From Actinophytocola sp035634895 (GTDB taxonomy: Bacteria; Actinomycetota; Actinomycetes; Mycobacteriales; Pseudonocardiaceae): a DNA stretch of 64,000 nucleotides. The translations under genes were made by a program, and so were the position numbers. Each line of letters begins with the position of its first letter. Position 1 is the first letter of the stretch. The notes below the pieces were generated by a model that saw only the letters and a program-made list of their open reading frames with translations, had not been told where the DNA came from and made no database searches. The DNA is taken from the NCBI RefSeq assembly GCF_035634895.1, contig NZ_DASQCC010000234.1, positions 5,853 to 69,852 of the forward strand, written 5' to 3'. This document shows positions 17,472 through 25,733 of this stretch, in pieces.

Positions 17472-19292
17472 TCAACGGCCCAGGAGTCGCCAGGTCTGGT
17501 TGAGTGGGCTGCTCTGGTTGACCGGCTTGCAGGTCCATTGGATGATCGGGGCGCGTGCGGTGGTGGAGACGCCGTTGACGTCGACGCACTTGCCGCTGTG
17601 CCGGGCGACGAGCTGGTAGTCGTGCGCGTCGTTGCCCGAGTAGGTCACCCTGCGCAGCGTGAACTGCTGGCTGGTACTGCCGTCGCAGCTCCGCTGGACA
17701 ACGGTGGCACCGTCCGAAGTGGACGCATCGGTGACGTTGAGGCACTTGCCGGACTGCTGGTTGACCACGGTGTACGTGTCGGCGACACCGGACACCGGCT
17801 GGAAGTTCCACAGCTGTTGGTCCCCGCCCTCGCAGGGGAACTGCTGCTGCTGGTTGCCGTCCGATGTGGACAGGTTCGTGTTGTCAAGGCACTGTTGGGA
17901 GTGCTGGACGACGGCGACGGACTGGAAGCTGCTCTGCGACGGCGGCAGCAGAGTGATGGTGTAGGTGTCGTCCGCGTTGGCGTGCGGCACGTTCACCGTG
18001 GTCGCGTTGCCGGACAGGGTCACTACTGAGTTCTGGACCGTGACCGGCCCCGCCACGGCGTCACCGCCGCTGTACGGGACGCGTTGCACGATGACCCGTA
18101 CCTGGTTGTTCTGCACGATCCCGCTGGTGGTGTCCAGGCGTTGCAGGGAGACCGCGACGTTGCCGGTGGTGCGGCCCCCGCCGACCAGGACCTTGGCGAC
18201 GCCGGAGTCCTTGGTGGCGAAGCCGTCGTAGTTCTGGCTCGGTGTGACGGACGCGATCTGCCCGGTCTGCGAACCGTAGAACCGGTACACCCACCACTCC
18301 CCCTTCGGCAGCTGTCCGGCCGAGGTACGGACGAGCAGGCTCGCGAGGTCGTTGTGCAGGTTCCCGCCGCCGGCCCAGTTGGCGCGCAGACCGTCGGCGC
18401 CGGCCCGTTCGAGCCGCGCGATGTACCAGGAGCCGTCGCCCGGGTTCTGCTCGTTGGACGCCGCGTACTCGTTGATCTGGTACGGCCGCGGATGCGCGAT
18501 GCCGCGCGCGTTGAGAGAGGAGTTCGCCGCCGCCACGTTCGCCACCGGGTCACTCGGGAGGCTGTGCCAGCTGACGATGTCGGGCACGACGTTGTTGGCA
18601 CGCACGTAGTCCAGGTACTGGGTCCACCAGCCGGTCGAGGTCGTCGGCACCCCGGCCAGGCTCGGCCCGACGATCAGCTGCGACGGGAACGCGGCCCGCA
18701 CACGCTGGTACGTGCGCCGCCACAGCTCGAAGTACTGGGACTGCGGCCGGTTCCAGAATATCGAGATGTTGGGCTCGTTCCACAGGTCCCACTGCACCGG
18801 AGCACCCGTGTTGCGCGCGTCGCTGATCAGGCGGGTCAGGAAGTTGTCGTAGTCGGTCCAGTCGCCGTTGTCGCCGGGAAACCGCGAGATCGGGTAACCG
18901 TCCGCACCCCACAGGTCGTGCACGAGCAGGATGAACTCACCACCGAGCGACCGGGTACGCAGCAGCTGAGCGCGAGTCGCGTTCCATCGGCGGTCGTACT
19001 TCCCGGACACCCACCCGCCGGGACTGTCCAGCTGGGCGCCACCCGCACGCATATAGCGGAACTTGACGTCCTTGAAGAAATGGTCCGCGGGCGCCGCGGC
19101 ATTCTCGGTCATGCCATAGATCCAGCCGGACGCCCGGTAAGTCGGACTGGCGCCGGCTGAGGAGAAGTTGGCGGAGATGGACTCGTCCGCCGCCTGAGCG
19201 GGGCCGGCGGAAGCCACGAGGGCCCCGGCGACCAGCGCGCCGGCGGTGACGAGCGTCGCGAGGGCGCGACGAAACCCGGGTGTGATGTCCAC
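17472..19292 (-). CDS. Secreted clan GH-A glycosidase (GH39-like) with ricin-B module
   Basis: The protein is 606 aa from GTG 19292, six bases after AAGGAG; the longer frame would run through the operator. Residues 1-35 are a signal peptide ending AQA. The (beta/alpha)8 domain has WDLWNEP with acid/base Glu173 and YQINEYA with nucleophile Glu275, the clan GH-A signature. The overall sequence is closest to GH39-like beta-xylosidase or arabinosidase proteins, but the exact family is uncertain. A beta-sandwich follows (about 350-460), then a ricin-B CBM13 (about 465-606) with three QQxW-like repeats. Acting with GH54 it would trim plant hemicellulose or arabinan side chains. A LacI operator lies 46 bp before the start. 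Confidence 0.85.
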   Translation of the reverse strand: MDITPGFRRALATLVTAGALVAGALVASAGPAQAADESISANFSSAGASPTYRASGWIYGMTENAAAPADHFFKDVKFRYMRAGGAQLDSPGGWVSGKYDRRWNATRAQLLRTRSLGGEFILLVHDLWGADGYPISRFPGDNGDWTDYDNFLTRLISDARNTGAPVQWDLWNEPNISIFWNRPQSQYFELWRRTYQRVRAAFPSQLIVGPSLAGVPTTSTGWWTQYLDYVRANNVVPDIVSWHSLPSDPVANVAAANSSLNARGIAHPRPYQINEYAASNEQNPGDGSWYIARLERAGADGLRANWAGGGNLHNDLASLLVRTSAGQLPKGEWWVYRFYGSQTGQIASVTPSQNYDGFATKDSGVAKVLVGGGRTTGNVAVSLQRLDTTSGIVQNNQVRVIVQRVPYSGGDAVAGPVTVQNSVVTLSGNATTVNVPHANADDTYTITLLPPSQSSFQSVAVVQHSQQCLDNTNLSTSDGNQQQQFPCEGGDQQLWNFQPVSGVADTYTVVNQQSGKCLNVTDASTSDGATVVQRSCDGSTSQQFTLRRVTYSGNDAHDYQLVARHSGKCVDVNGVSTTARAPIIQWTCKPVNQSSPLNQTWRLLGR

Positions 19293-19337
19293 GCGTGGCT
19301 CCTTCGACAGGCAGGGACGGGGTCGATAGCACACGGG

Positions 19338-19351
19338 TCGAACCGGTTCGA
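19338..19351. promoter_or_regulatory. LacI operator before the secreted glycosidase operon
   Basis: TCGAACCGGTTCGA is a perfect 14-bp palindrome with the central CG of LacI-family sites. A possible promoter reading leftward (TTGCGT at 19391-19386, TACGGT at 19367-19362, 18-bp spacer) lies just upstream, so a bound repressor would cover the transcription start. The identical site recurs at 20539. Confidence 0.85.
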
Positions 19352-19416
19352 TTGATTGGTCACCGTACGCGCTGAACGCTGCTGAACGCAACGCGTAACC
19401 AAGTCGAACCGGTTGG

Positions 19417-20436
19417 TCAGAATTGGGGGCGACGGAGCGCGCCGGTGCTCGACCGCAGGGAGATCGGCGGTTCCAGGAGCGCGTGGCGGGGCGTGGCGCC
19501 CGGATCCGCGATTCGCTCCATCAGCAGTTCCACGGCGAGCCGCGCCATCTCCTCGGCGGGCACGTCGGCGGCGGTCAGCGGTGGGTGGAAGTCCTCGGCG
19601 AGGCGGTCGGCGATGACCCCGGTGACCGAGAAGTCGGACGGCACGTCGAGGCCGGCGCGGTGCAGGGCCCGCTCCAGACCGGGCAGTGCCGCCTCGTTGA
19701 TCGTCACCGCCGCGGTCACCTCCGGCCACGTGGTGTGGATCTCCTCGAAGCCCGCCAGGCCCGCGGCCGGCTCGTCGGCGCAGCACACGACATGCCCGGA
19801 CAGGCCGCGCTGCGCGGCCGCCGCCAGGAAGGCGTCCGTCGCGCGTGCCGCGGGGCCGTAGCCGGCGGCCACCAGCTCAGGCGACCGGCTGACCAACACG
19901 ACGTGCTCGTGACCGAGGTCGGCCAGGTGGTGCACGCAGCGCCGGACCAGGGCCGCGTAGTCCACGTCCACCCACCACGACGCGCCGGGGTGCTCGACGT
20001 GGCCGATGGTCACGAACGGCAGCGCGCTCTGCCTGAGCCGGACGACCCTCGGGTCGTCCAGGAGGATCTCCATCAGGATCACGCCGTCCACCCGGCGGCC
20101 GGTGACCATCCGCTCGAACGACCGGTCGTGGTCTCCCCCGCTGGGTGAGAGCAGGACATCGAGGTCGTGGGTCGCGGCGGCCTCGACCACGGAGGCGACG
20201 AAGCCGAGCTGCGCGTTGGTCAATCGCCTGCTGGCTGGCGGGATCACCAGGCCAAGGGTGCGGGTTCGGCCCTCGGCGAGCGCGCGGGCGCTGGCGTTGG
20301 GCCGGTAGCCAAGCTCGGCGATGACCTCGTTGATCCGCCGGGCGGTCGCCGTCGACACCGGCCGTTTGCCGGACAGCGCGTAGGACACCGTGCTGCGGGA
20401 CACGCCGGCACGCTTGGCGATCTCTCCGATGTTCAC
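19417..20436 (-). CDS. LacI-family transcriptional repressor
   Basis: The 339-aa protein starts at GTG 20436 after GGAG. The N-terminus is a canonical LacI helix-turn-helix (IGEIAKRAGVSRSTVSYALS), with the hinge helix PNASARAL near 47-54. Residues 60-335 are a periplasmic-binding-protein-like sugar sensor with GRRVDGVILM and GYGPAARATDAFL segments. It sits between the two arms of a carbohydrate locus and carries a one-mismatch copy of its presumed operator 13 bp upstream, so it is probably autoregulated. An imported oligosaccharide or its product would release it from DNA. The inducer is inferred from context to be an arabinose- or xylose-containing oligosaccharide. Confidence 0.93.
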   Translation of the reverse strand: MNIGEIAKRAGVSRSTVSYALSGKRPVSTATARRINEVIAELGYRPNASARALAEGRTRTLGLVIPPASRRLTNAQLGFVASVVEAAATHDLDVLLSPSGGDHDRSFERMVTGRRVDGVILMEILLDDPRVVRLRQSALPFVTIGHVEHPGASWWVDVDYAALVRRCVHHLADLGHEHVVLVSRSPELVAAGYGPAARATDAFLAAAAQRGLSGHVVCCADEPAAGLAGFEEIHTTWPEVTAAVTINEAALPGLERALHRAGLDVPSDFSVTGVIADRLAEDFHPPLTAADVPAEEMARLAVELLMERIADPGATPRHALLEPPISLRSSTGALRRPQF

Positions 20437-20448
20437 CCGCGCGCTCCA

Positions 20449-20462
20449 TCCAACCGGTTCGA
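20449..20462. promoter_or_regulatory. LacI operator before the repressor gene
   Basis: TCCAACCGGTTCGA differs at one base from the perfect palindrome at 19338 and 20539. It lies 13 bp upstream of the repressor GTG, between the ribosome site and the presumed promoter, consistent with autorepression. Confidence 0.75.
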
Positions 20463-20492
20463 CGATCCGTCGATGATATGCCGACCGCCGTC

Positions 20493-20521
20493 TTGTGCTA
20501 CCCCGGCCAGGTGGTTATGTT
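20493..20521 (+). promoter_or_regulatory. Candidate promoter of the transport operon
   Basis: TTGTGC and TATGTT are separated by 17 bp and resemble sigma70-class boxes. The transcription start would fall near 20528, just before the operator at 20539, the expected place for steric repression. This is a prediction from spacing only. Confidence 0.45.
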
Positions 20522-20538
20522 GGCGCAGTCCGGCTAGG

Positions 20539-20552
20539 TCGAACCGGTTCGA
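20539..20552. promoter_or_regulatory. LacI operator before the sugar transport operon
   Basis: This is the perfect palindrome TCGAACCGGTTCGA, identical to the site at 19338. It lies 22 bp before the binding-protein ATG and just downstream of the candidate promoter boxes. Confidence 0.87.
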
Positions 20553-20574
20553 CCACGGTAGTCGAGGAGTGTCG

Positions 20575-21804
20575 ATGAAGCGCTCACCAATCACCGGCCG
20601 CCTGGTCACGACACTCGTCGCGGCCGGGCTGACCGCGTCCGCCTGCTCAGGGGCGCCGGCCGCCGACGACGGCACGTTCACGGTGTGGGACCCGTACCCA
20701 CAGTTCGACAACAGCTCCGACTGGGTCAAGGTGATCGAGCAGTGCGGCACCAAGGCCGGGGTGAAGATCACCCGGCAGGGCTACGACACCACGGACCTGA
20801 CCAACAAGGTGCTGCTGGCCGCACAGCAGGGCGCCGCGCCGAACGTGCTCGTCGTCGACAACCCTGTCGTGTCCACGCTCGCCGGCGCGGGCGTGCTGAA
20901 GTCCAACAAGGACAGTGGGCTGGACGCGTCATCGGCGGCACCGAACCTGGTCGCCGCGGCCAAGACCGGTGGCCAGACCTATGGTGTCCCGATCGGCGCG
21001 AACACCCTGGCGTTGTACTACAACAAGGCGGTACTCACCGCGGCGGGCGTCGACCCGGCGGCCATCAAGGACTGGGCCGGCCTCGACGCGGCGCTGGCCA
21101 AGGTCACCGCGGCCGGCAAGAAGGGCATCACGTTCTCCGCGATCGGCACCGAGGAGGGCACGTTCCAGTTCCTGCCGTGGTTCTGGGGCGCGGGCGCGGA
21201 GCTGACCGACCTGTCCTCCGCCGACGCCTCTGCCGCACTCGAGCTGTGGAAGTCGTGGCTGGACAAGAAGTACGCGCCGAACTCGGTCATCAACAACACG
21301 CAGACCACGAGCTGGCAGGAGTTCGCGACCGGCGAGTACGCCTTCGCCGAGAACGGCACCTGGCAGCTGCAGAACGCCGAGAAGGCGGGCTTCGAGTACG
21401 GCGTCATCCCGATCCCGTCGCGCACCGGCGGTGTCGCGCCTGCCCCGACCGGCGGTGAGTTCGTCACCGTGCCCGACCAGGGCAACTCGGACGCCGAGGC
21501 GAAAGCCGCCAAGATCGCCGACTGCCTCACCGCCCCGAAGAACGTGCTGACCACCGACACCGCGCTGACCTATGTGTCCGCGGTGGAATCGGTGCAGAAG
21601 CAACAGGTCAGCAAGGCCGCGGACTTCAAGGTGTGGGTCGACGCGGTCAGCTCGGCAAGGGGCCGCACGAGCGACGGGCTCGGCACGCGCTACCCGCGGA
21701 TCTCCGAGCAGTTGTGGAAGGCCATGCAGGCGGCACTGACCGGCTCGAAGTCGCCGAAGGACGCACTGTCGGACGCCCAGACGGCCGCGGCGAAGGCGAA
21801 GTAG
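20575..21804 (+). CDS. Sugar ABC transporter substrate-binding lipoprotein
   Basis: The protein is 409 aa from ATG 20575, five bases after GAGGAG; the frame is open upstream but overlaps the operator. Residues 1-24 are a lipoprotein signal with lipobox TASAC (lipid-anchored Cys24). The rest is a family-1 extracellular solute-binding protein: FTVWDPYP start, GVPIGANTLALYYNKAVL hinge strand and ATGEYAFAENGTWQL ligand-pocket region. It captures oligosaccharides for the two permeases that follow with one- and four-base overlaps. The ligand is probably the product of the divergent secreted glycosidases, since all units share the operator; this is inference. Confidence 0.93.
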   Translation: MKRSPITGRLVTTLVAAGLTASACSGAPAADDGTFTVWDPYPQFDNSSDWVKVIEQCGTKAGVKITRQGYDTTDLTNKVLLAAQQGAAPNVLVVDNPVVSTLAGAGVLKSNKDSGLDASSAAPNLVAAAKTGGQTYGVPIGANTLALYYNKAVLTAAGVDPAAIKDWAGLDAALAKVTAAGKKGITFSAIGTEEGTFQFLPWFWGAGAELTDLSSADASAALELWKSWLDKKYAPNSVINNTQTTSWQEFATGEYAFAENGTWQLQNAEKAGFEYGVIPIPSRTGGVAPAPTGGEFVTVPDQGNSDAEAKAAKIADCLTAPKNVLTTDTALTYVSAVESVQKQQVSKAADFKVWVDAVSSARGRTSDGLGTRYPRISEQLWKAMQAALTGSKSPKDALSDAQTAAAKAK

Positions 21805-22685
21805 TGCTCCGTACCCGGCTCGCTGGCTGGGCCTTTCTTCTCCCGCTCGTCGCCTACCTTCTGGCGTGCTACGCGTACCCGCTGCTGACCACCGTCGACC
21901 TGAGCGTCCGCGACTACACCGTCCGCACCTTCGTGCACGGCGGCGCGCCATTGATCGGGATCGGCAACTACCTGACGGTGTTCGCCGACCCCACGTTCGG
22001 CACGGCGTTGCTCAACACGACCGTGTTCACCGTGGCATCGCTGGTATTCCAGTACGGCATCGGCCTGGCGCTGGCGGTGTTCTTCGCCCGCAACTTCCGG
22101 CTGTCCGCGACGCTGCGGGCGCTGTTCCTGGTGCCGTGGCTGCTGCCGCTGATCGTGTCCGCGTCCACCTGGGCGTGGATGCTCAACAGTGAGACCGGCC
22201 TGGTCAACGCGCTCCTCACGGCGGTCGGGCTCGACCCAGTGAACTGGCTGACCGCGCCGGGGTGGTCGCTGGTGGCCGTCACCGTCGCCAACATCTGGAT
22301 CGGCGTCCCGTTCAACCTCGTCGTGCTCCACAGTGGACTCAAGAACATCCCGGCGCAGGTGTACGAGGCGTCCGCACTGGACGGTGCCGGCGCGTGGCAG
22401 ACGTTCCGCCACGTCACCTTCCCCATGCTGCGACCGGTTTCCGCGGTCACGCTGCTGCTCGGACTGGTCTACACGCTCAAGGTGTTCGACATCATCTGGA
22501 TCATGACTCGCGGCGGCCCGAACGGCTCGTCCACCACGCTCGCCACCTGGTCCTACGAGCTCGGCTTCGGCAGCATGCTGCCCCGGTTCGGCCCGAGCGC
22601 CGCGGTGGGCAACGTGCTCATCCTGATCGCCGTGGTCGCCGGCCTGCTCTACCTTCGCCTCCAGCGCCGGCAGGAGGCGGGATGA
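21804..22685 (+). CDS. Sugar ABC transporter permease (MalF-like)
   Basis: The protein is 293 aa; GTG 21804 overlaps the preceding TAG stop by one base. It has six membrane helices and the permease EAA loop (EASALDGAGAWQTF, about 185-200) that contacts the ATPase. The first helix follows a short basic start, as in carbohydrate-uptake family-1 permeases. It is translationally coupled to the binding protein and to the second permease (ATGA overlap). No ATP-binding subunit gene lies in the operon. Confidence 0.93.
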   Translation: MLRTRLAGWAFLLPLVAYLLACYAYPLLTTVDLSVRDYTVRTFVHGGAPLIGIGNYLTVFADPTFGTALLNTTVFTVASLVFQYGIGLALAVFFARNFRLSATLRALFLVPWLLPLIVSASTWAWMLNSETGLVNALLTAVGLDPVNWLTAPGWSLVAVTVANIWIGVPFNLVVLHSGLKNIPAQVYEASALDGAGAWQTFRHVTFPMLRPVSAVTLLLGLVYTLKVFDIIWIMTRGGPNGSSTTLATWSYELGFGSMLPRFGPSAAVGNVLILIAVVAGLLYLRLQRRQEAG

Positions 22686-23494
22686 GCAGGTTCTCCTGGC
22701 GCACCGCCGTCGGTCTGGTGCTCACGGCCGTGATGCTCTTCCCGGTCTACTGGATGGTCAACGTCTCGCTCACACCGGCGGACCGGATGCGGATCTCGCC
22801 ACCCGACTTCTTCCCCACCGCACCCGCGTTCGACGGGTACGCGCGGGTGCTCGCCGAGCAGCTGCCCTACTTCGCGACGAGCCTGCTGGTCGCGTCGGGC
22901 ACCGTGGTCCTGACCTTGGCACTGGCCGCGCCCGCGGCGTACGCACTGGCGAAGCTACGGCCGAAGGGCCGCCGCGTGCTGGAGTTCCTGCTGCTCGTCG
23001 CGCAGATGATCCCCGGCATCATCATGGCGTTGGGGCTCTACAGCGTCTACGTCCGCCTCGGCGTCACGAACACGGTGTGGGGCCTGATCTTCGCCGACGC
23101 CACGATCGCCGTCCCGTTCGCGGCCCTCATCCTGACCTCCTTCATGGCGTCGGTTCCCGACGAGTTGGTGGCCGCGGCGCGGATCGACGGCGCCGGCGCG
23201 CTCCGCACGTTCTGGTCGATCGTGCTTCCCCTCAGCCGCAACGGGATCGTCACCGCGGCATTGTTCTCGTTCCTGTGGGCGTGGTCGGACTTCGTGTTCG
23301 CCACGACACTGGACGGCGGCGGCGCGCTGCAGCCGTTGACCCTCGGCATCTACCGCTACATCGGCAACAACAACCAGGAGTGGAACGCGATCATGGCCAC
23401 CGCCGTGGTCGCGTCCGTGCCCGCCACCGTCCTGCTCGTGCTCGCCCAGCGTTTCGTCGCGGCCGGCATCACCGCGGGCGCGGTCCGGGACTGA
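22682..23494 (+). CDS. Sugar ABC transporter permease (MalG-like)
   Basis: The protein is 270 aa; ATG 22682 overlaps the previous stop (ATGA). It has six predicted helices and the EAA loop DELVAAARIDGAGALRTFWS near 155-175. MalG-type permeases form a heterodimer with the MalF-like partner encoded just upstream. It is followed 10 bp later by the cytoplasmic glucosidase gene. Confidence 0.93.
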   Translation: MSRFSWRTAVGLVLTAVMLFPVYWMVNVSLTPADRMRISPPDFFPTAPAFDGYARVLAEQLPYFATSLLVASGTVVLTLALAAPAAYALAKLRPKGRRVLEFLLLVAQMIPGIIMALGLYSVYVRLGVTNTVWGLIFADATIAVPFAALILTSFMASVPDELVAAARIDGAGALRTFWSIVLPLSRNGIVTAALFSFLWAWSDFVFATTLDGGGALQPLTLGIYRYIGNNNQEWNAIMATAVVASVPATVLLVLAQRFVAAGITAGAVRD

Positions 23495-23504
23495 AAGGGG
23501 CGTC

Positions 23505-25202
23505 GTGGACGAGTTCTCGGTACGGGAAATACCGTTCAGCCACAAGGGTTCGTGGTTCGGACTGTCCCCCGTGGTCGCCCAGGCCACCTACGCGGACGAC
23601 CTCCACCTCGTGTCGCACCGCAACGGCATGCACGCGGTGCTCCGCCTGGTGCCCCTGGCGGACGGTGCCCGCGTGCCGGCCGAGGTGACGGCGACCCCGG
23701 CGGTGCTGACGTGGTCGGCTGGCCGGGGACGGGTGGCGGCGGCGTTCGAGTCCCCCTCGGCGCTGCGGATCGCCGGGCACGGCCTGGCTCTGCGCGTCGA
23801 CGCGGCCGCCCCGATCCTGACACCGTTCTCCGGCACCTACCTCGTCGCCGACCCGGTCACGTCCGCGTACGTCTTCACCTCCTACGAGACCGGCCACCGC
23901 TACCGCGTGACCAGCCTGTCCGGCGCCGTGTCGGTGACCGGCGCGGCCGCGCTCGGGTCCGCCGACCGCGCGGTCGTGCTCGGCGCGGACGGCGGCGACT
24001 GGGAGGTGGTCCTCGAGGAGCTGACCACGACCCGGGCGGCCGCCACCGGCCGGACGCCGTTCGACGAGGTGGTCGCGGCGGCCGGGCGCGCCTTCGGCGC
24101 GTTCGCCGACGCGGTCGCGCCGTGGCGGGGCGACCGGACCCCGGCGGCCGAGCTGGCCTGCTACGTCCTGTGGTCGGCGACCGTGGCGCCCGGCGGGTTC
24201 GTCGGGCGGCCCGGCGTGCTGATGTCCAAGCACTGGATGGACAAGATCTGGAGCTGGGACCACTGCTTCAACGCGCTGGCGCTCGCCTCCGGCGCCCCCG
24301 ACCTCGCCTGGGACCAGCTGCAGGTGCTGTTCGACCACCAGACCGAGGAGGGCGCGCTGCCCGACTCCGTCACCCACGCCGAGGTCCTGTACAACTTCGT
24401 CAAGCCGCCGATCCACGGCTGGGCCGTCGCCCGCCTGCGTGAGCGGCTCCCGGACGGGCTGCCGGACCTGCCGCTCGTCTACCGGCAGCTGTCCGCGTGG
24501 ACGACCTTCTGGCTCGACCACCGCCGGGTCGCCGGGCAGCCGTTCCCCCACTACGAGCACGGCAACGACAGCGGGTGGGACAACGCCACCGTGTTCGACC
24601 AGGACCGGCCCGTGCGGACCGCGGACCTCGGCGCGTTCCTGGTGCTCCAGATGCGGGAGCTGTCGCGGCTGGCCACCGACCTCGGCAACGCGGCCGCCGC
24701 CGCCCGCTGGGACCACGAGGCCGCCGCGATGCACACCGCGCTGCTGACGACCCTGTGGCAGGGCACGGCCTTCACCAGCCACGCGGCCGACGGCTTCCCC
24801 CGCACGACGGCGAGCCTCCTGGACCTCATGCCAATCGTCCTGGGCACCGACCTGCCCGCCACCGTGCGGACGGCCATGACCACCGCCGTGGCCGGCCACC
24901 TGACCCCTGTCGGTCTGGCGACCGAGCGGCCCGACTCCCCGCACTACGAGGCCGACGGCTACTGGCGCGGCCCAGTCTGGGCCCCCGCCACCATCCTCGT
25001 CGAGGACGGCCTCCGCCGCGGCGGCGCGATCGACCTCGCCGACCAGGTCAGCACCCGTTTCCGAGCCGCGTGCGAGAAGTCCGGCTTCGCCGAGAACTTC
25101 GACGCCCTCACCGGCGAGGGCCTCCGCGACCGCGCCTACACCTGGACCGCCAGCGCCTACCTCCTCCTCGCCGCGGACGCGGAGGCCAGGCTCCTCCCCT
25201 AG
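23505..25202 (+). CDS. Cytoplasmic GH63/MGH1-like glycoside hydrolase
   Basis: The protein is 565 aa from GTG 23505, four bases after AAAGGGG. It has no signal peptide, so it acts on imported sugar. Residues 1-180 form an N-terminal beta-sandwich. The (alpha/alpha)6 barrel follows, with WSWDHCFNALAL (about 248-259), GNDSGWDNA (about 352-360), YWRGPVWAP (about 486-494) and a C-terminal DALTGEGLRDRAYTWTA block. These features match the GH63/mannosylglycerate-hydrolase-like clan GH-G enzymes, inverting exo-glycosidases on alpha-linked glucose or glucosylated compounds. The exact substrate cannot be deduced. As the last gene of the LacI-controlled transport operon it would degrade the imported oligosaccharide. 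Confidence 0.85.
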   Translation: MDEFSVREIPFSHKGSWFGLSPVVAQATYADDLHLVSHRNGMHAVLRLVPLADGARVPAEVTATPAVLTWSAGRGRVAAAFESPSALRIAGHGLALRVDAAAPILTPFSGTYLVADPVTSAYVFTSYETGHRYRVTSLSGAVSVTGAAALGSADRAVVLGADGGDWEVVLEELTTTRAAATGRTPFDEVVAAAGRAFGAFADAVAPWRGDRTPAAELACYVLWSATVAPGGFVGRPGVLMSKHWMDKIWSWDHCFNALALASGAPDLAWDQLQVLFDHQTEEGALPDSVTHAEVLYNFVKPPIHGWAVARLRERLPDGLPDLPLVYRQLSAWTTFWLDHRRVAGQPFPHYEHGNDSGWDNATVFDQDRPVRTADLGAFLVLQMRELSRLATDLGNAAAAARWDHEAAAMHTALLTTLWQGTAFTSHAADGFPRTTASLLDLMPIVLGTDLPATVRTAMTTAVAGHLTPVGLATERPDSPHYEADGYWRGPVWAPATILVEDGLRRGGAIDLADQVSTRFRAACEKSGFAENFDALTGEGLRDRAYTWTASAYLLLAADAEARLLP

Positions 25203-25490
25203 CCTGACCGCGATCAGCGTTCTCGCGAAGGTCCCGTATCTGGGGCCCAGCAAGCACTGTGGGCGGCGACCTCCTTGCCGCGGCGTTACACAGGCCGTGC
25301 CAGAGAGGTGACCACCGCACTCACCGGCAAGGCCGTCTACCCGCAGCTGAACCGTCATGTCATTGCGCCGCCGGCCGCCTTTACGGCGCCCTCCGCGTCT
25401 CAGCGTTCGTCGCGCTGCTCGCCGGGCGCCGCGGTGTCTACCGCCGCCCTGCACAGCAATCGCCACCCGGCGTCGCGTCGGCGGCGTGCG

Positions 25491-25691
25491 TCCTCGGTCG
25501 AACTGATCGCGAAGCCGGAGACCATCGACAAGAAGACCGAGGCCGCGGACAGAGATCTCCGCGAACTGGTGATCACCCGCGGCTCCACGCTGCTCGACCC
25601 GCACGGGATCGGGCCGTCCGGCGCCGCGCGGCTGCTGGCCGACGTAGGTGACATCCACCGGTTCGGCAACCGTGACCGATTCGCGTCCTGA
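25491..25691 (+). pseudogene. IS110-family transposase remnant
   Basis: The frame encodes a central IS110 (DEDD/IS116-IS902) segment: KKTEAADRDLRELV, LLDPHGIGPSGAARLLADVG and IHRFGNRDRFAS. This is the helix-hairpin-helix part that precedes the conserved C-terminal Ser region. The N-terminal DEDD catalytic part and everything after RFAS are missing. The upstream in-frame sequence (25275-25490) is Arg/Ser/Pro-rich and not transposase-like, so this is a deletion scrap. Confidence 0.75.
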
Positions 25692-25733
25692 ACCAGTGTG
25701 TCCGGACCGAAGGAGCAGACAACGAACCGGGAT

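Noticed and set aside
23469..25658. Minus-strand 729-codon frame
   Set aside because: It is antisense to the GH63-like gene, which has clear motifs and an operon context.
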